Assembly: GCA_029979405.1 (NCBI GenBank) | Contig: JAPOHM010000016.1 | Span: 1-14,169 of the forward strand | Length of the DNA: 14,169 nucleotides | From: Methanobacteriota archaeon | Lineage (GTDB): Archaea; Thermoplasmatota; Poseidoniia; Poseidoniales; Poseidoniaceae | Direction: 5' to 3' | Shown: piece by piece, positions 13,026-14,169 of the stretch | How the letters are laid out: every line of letters starts with the position of its first letter | Numbering within the stretch: position 1 is the stretch's first letter | The notes under the pieces: model-generated | The model's input: the letters and a program-made list of their open reading frames with translations, nothing else | Database searches by the model: none | Told to the model about the DNA's origin: nothing | Made by a program: the position numbers and the translations under genes

Positions 13026-14169
13026 GATTTCGCCTCCTTATTCCAGAGTCCTTTAATCGCCCTAAACGGCGCCTTGAACATCGATTCAAATTTAGTCTCG
13101 TGATGCTCAACACCTTCGTTAGCATCGTATTGTACTGGAGATACAGCGAAGGAAGGTGTTGGTGGTGGTGATGTAACGGCCCACTCGAGAGACCATCCTC
13201 CCCAAGGGTCCTTTCCAACCTTCTCACCTTTCTTAACCGACCTTACAATATTCCAAACGAGGATTAATTGCGAAAGTCCAAATATGATCGCAAACGTTGA
13301 AATTGCCATATTTAATTCTGCGAATCCTGCGTCAGCAGCGTAAGTGTGAGTTCTTCTCGGCATTCCCATGATTCCAACTGCGTGCATAGGCCAGAATGCC
13401 GCGTTGTATGAGCTGAAAGCAATCAAGAAGTGCCATAGCCCCAAAGTTTCATTCATCTTTCTTCCAGTAACCTTAGGGAACCAATAGTAGATTCCAGAGA
13501 ATAGTGCAAAGATAATTCCTCCAATAAACACGTAGTGGAAGTGAGCTACAACGAAGTATCCATCGTGGAATTGTGTGTCAAGTCCTGCTACTGGGAAGAA
13601 CATTCCAGATAATCCACCCAGCGTGAACGTAATCAAGAATCCAAGAGACCATAGGGTGTGCGTCTTGAATACAAGACTTCCACCCCAAAGAGTTGCAAGC
13701 CAGTTGAAAATCTTGACACCGGTTGGTATCGCTACCGCCATTGTGGTAATCATGAAAGCGGCTCTCCACGCAGGGCTCATTCCGCTGGTTAGCATGTGGT
13801 GGCCCCAAACGATGAATCCAACAACTCCGATTCCAACCATTGCGTAAACCATTGATTTGTATCCGAAGATAGATCTTCTTGCGCTCGTAGCGAGAACTTC
13901 AGAAACGATTCCGAAGGCTGGTACTACCACCACGTATACTTCAGGATGACCGAAGAACCAGAACAAATGCTGGAATAGAAGCGGGTCTCCACCAGAAGTG
14001 AAGAAAGTGGTTCCTATCGTTGAATCGAAAAGCAGGAAGAACACTCCTATGATGAAAGCAGGTAGGCTCACATACAGCATGAATACGCTGATTAGAACAG
14101 ACCAGGTGAATAATGGCATCTTCATCCATCCTACACCCTTCGCTCTCATAGTGAAAGTTGTAGTAACGA
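13022..14169 (-). CDS. coxA: Cytochrome c oxidase subunit I, C-terminal two-thirds (cut at the window edge)
   Basis: The frame is open to the right edge. The residues before the internal Met at 14149 (TTFT then MRAKGVGWMKMPLFTW) match the middle of subunit I, so that Met is not the start and the N-terminal helices, including the first haem a ligand, lie outside. Visible active-site elements, counted from that Met, are GHPEVY (67-72, CuB His68 and cross-linked Tyr72), WGHHML (115-120, the CuB His pair), PTGVKIFNW (142-150, K-channel Lys) and VAHFHY (201-206, His203 to haem a3 and His205 to haem a). The Tyr and Lys place it in the A family of haem-copper oxidases, the proton-pumping terminal oxidases. 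The tail has the usual PWGGWSLEWAVTSPPP segment. Its stop overlaps the subunit III start (ATGA). Confidence 0.96.
   Translation of the reverse strand, partial: VTTTFTMRAKGVGWMKMPLFTWSVLISVFMLYVSLPAFIIGVFFLLFDSTIGTTFFTSGGDPLLFQHLFWFFGHPEVYVVVVPAFGIVSEVLATSARRSIFGYKSMVYAMVGIGVVGFIVWGHHMLTSGMSPAWRAAFMITTMAVAIPTGVKIFNWLATLWGGSLVFKTHTLWSLGFLITFTLGGLSGMFFPVAGLDTQFHDGYFVVAHFHYVFIGGIIFALFSGIYYWFPKVTGRKMNETLGLWHFLIAFSSYNAAFWPMHAVGIMGMPRRTHTYAADAGFAELNMAISTFAIIFGLSQLILVWNIVRSVKKGEKVGKDPWGGWSLEWAVTSPPPTPSFAVSPVQYDANEGVEHHETKFESMFKAPFRAIKGLWNKEAKS
13031..13039 (-). promoter_or_regulatory. Strong Shine-Dalgarno site of coxC
   Basis: AAGGAGGCG lies 5 nt before ATG 13025, inside the 3' end of coxA. It is the best ribosome site in the window. 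It fixes the subunit III start ahead of the extra N-terminal helices, so the extension is not a start-site annotation error. Confidence 0.85.

Noticed and set aside
13575..13847. Open frames on both strands inside coxA
   Set aside because: They lie within a strongly conserved subunit I core and have no independent support.

Overview
The window looks like a piece of a compact, moderately AT-rich archaeal genome. The best fit is a marine Thermoplasmatota lineage such as Marine Group II (Ca. Poseidoniales). This rests on archaeal/eukaryal-type FEN1, an archaeal Trm-G10-type tRNA methyltransferase, an aerobic A-type haem-copper oxidase cluster, short Shine-Dalgarno sites of the GGTGA/AGGTGA type, and intergenic gaps mostly of 0-80 nt. 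The lineage call is inference from gene content, not from a marker phylogeny. No stretch longer than 300 nt lacks a gene. No CRISPR array, insertion sequence or phage gene was seen.

Left block, + strand (1-3916): the tail of an unidentified gene, a GNAT acetyltransferase, a NodB-type polysaccharide deacetylase, a GT-C-like multi-membrane glycosyltransferase, and a short class III CoA-transferase. Start and stop codons touch or overlap at several junctions, so this is probably one transcription unit. The first enzymes suggest synthesis or trimming of a surface glycan. The CoA-transferase may only share the transcript.

Middle block (3902-8628): fen1 (-) sits just downstream of tRNA-Arg(TCG) (-). 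A YkgJ-type Cys-cluster protein (+) diverges from the tRNA and runs tail-to-tail into a ribD-trmG10 pair (-). A diacylglycerol-kinase-family lipid kinase (+) diverges from ribD and runs tail-to-tail into the right block. All three convergent pairs overlap at their stop codons (15, 29 and 9 nt), leaving no room for intergenic terminators.

Right block, - strand (8620-14169): in transcription order, cytochrome oxidase subunit I (cut by the window edge), subunit III, a subunit IV-like protein, a SCO copper chaperone, tRNA-Ser(TGA), and a lipoprotein/membrane protein of unknown function. Subunits I, III, IV and SCO form a tightly spaced aerobic terminal oxidase and copper-assembly operon. Two members have unusual architecture: subunit III has an N-terminal extension of about 145 residues with two extra membrane helices, a helical loop with a repeated AWDEAHH motif, and a His-rich linker. 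SCO carries an insertion of about 130 residues, apparently DUF4430-like, between its CxxxC motif and its late copper-ligand His. The lipoprotein/membrane protein (lipobox, ectodomain, membrane helix, charged low-complexity tail) matches no family I recognise and is the most clearly undescribed gene here.
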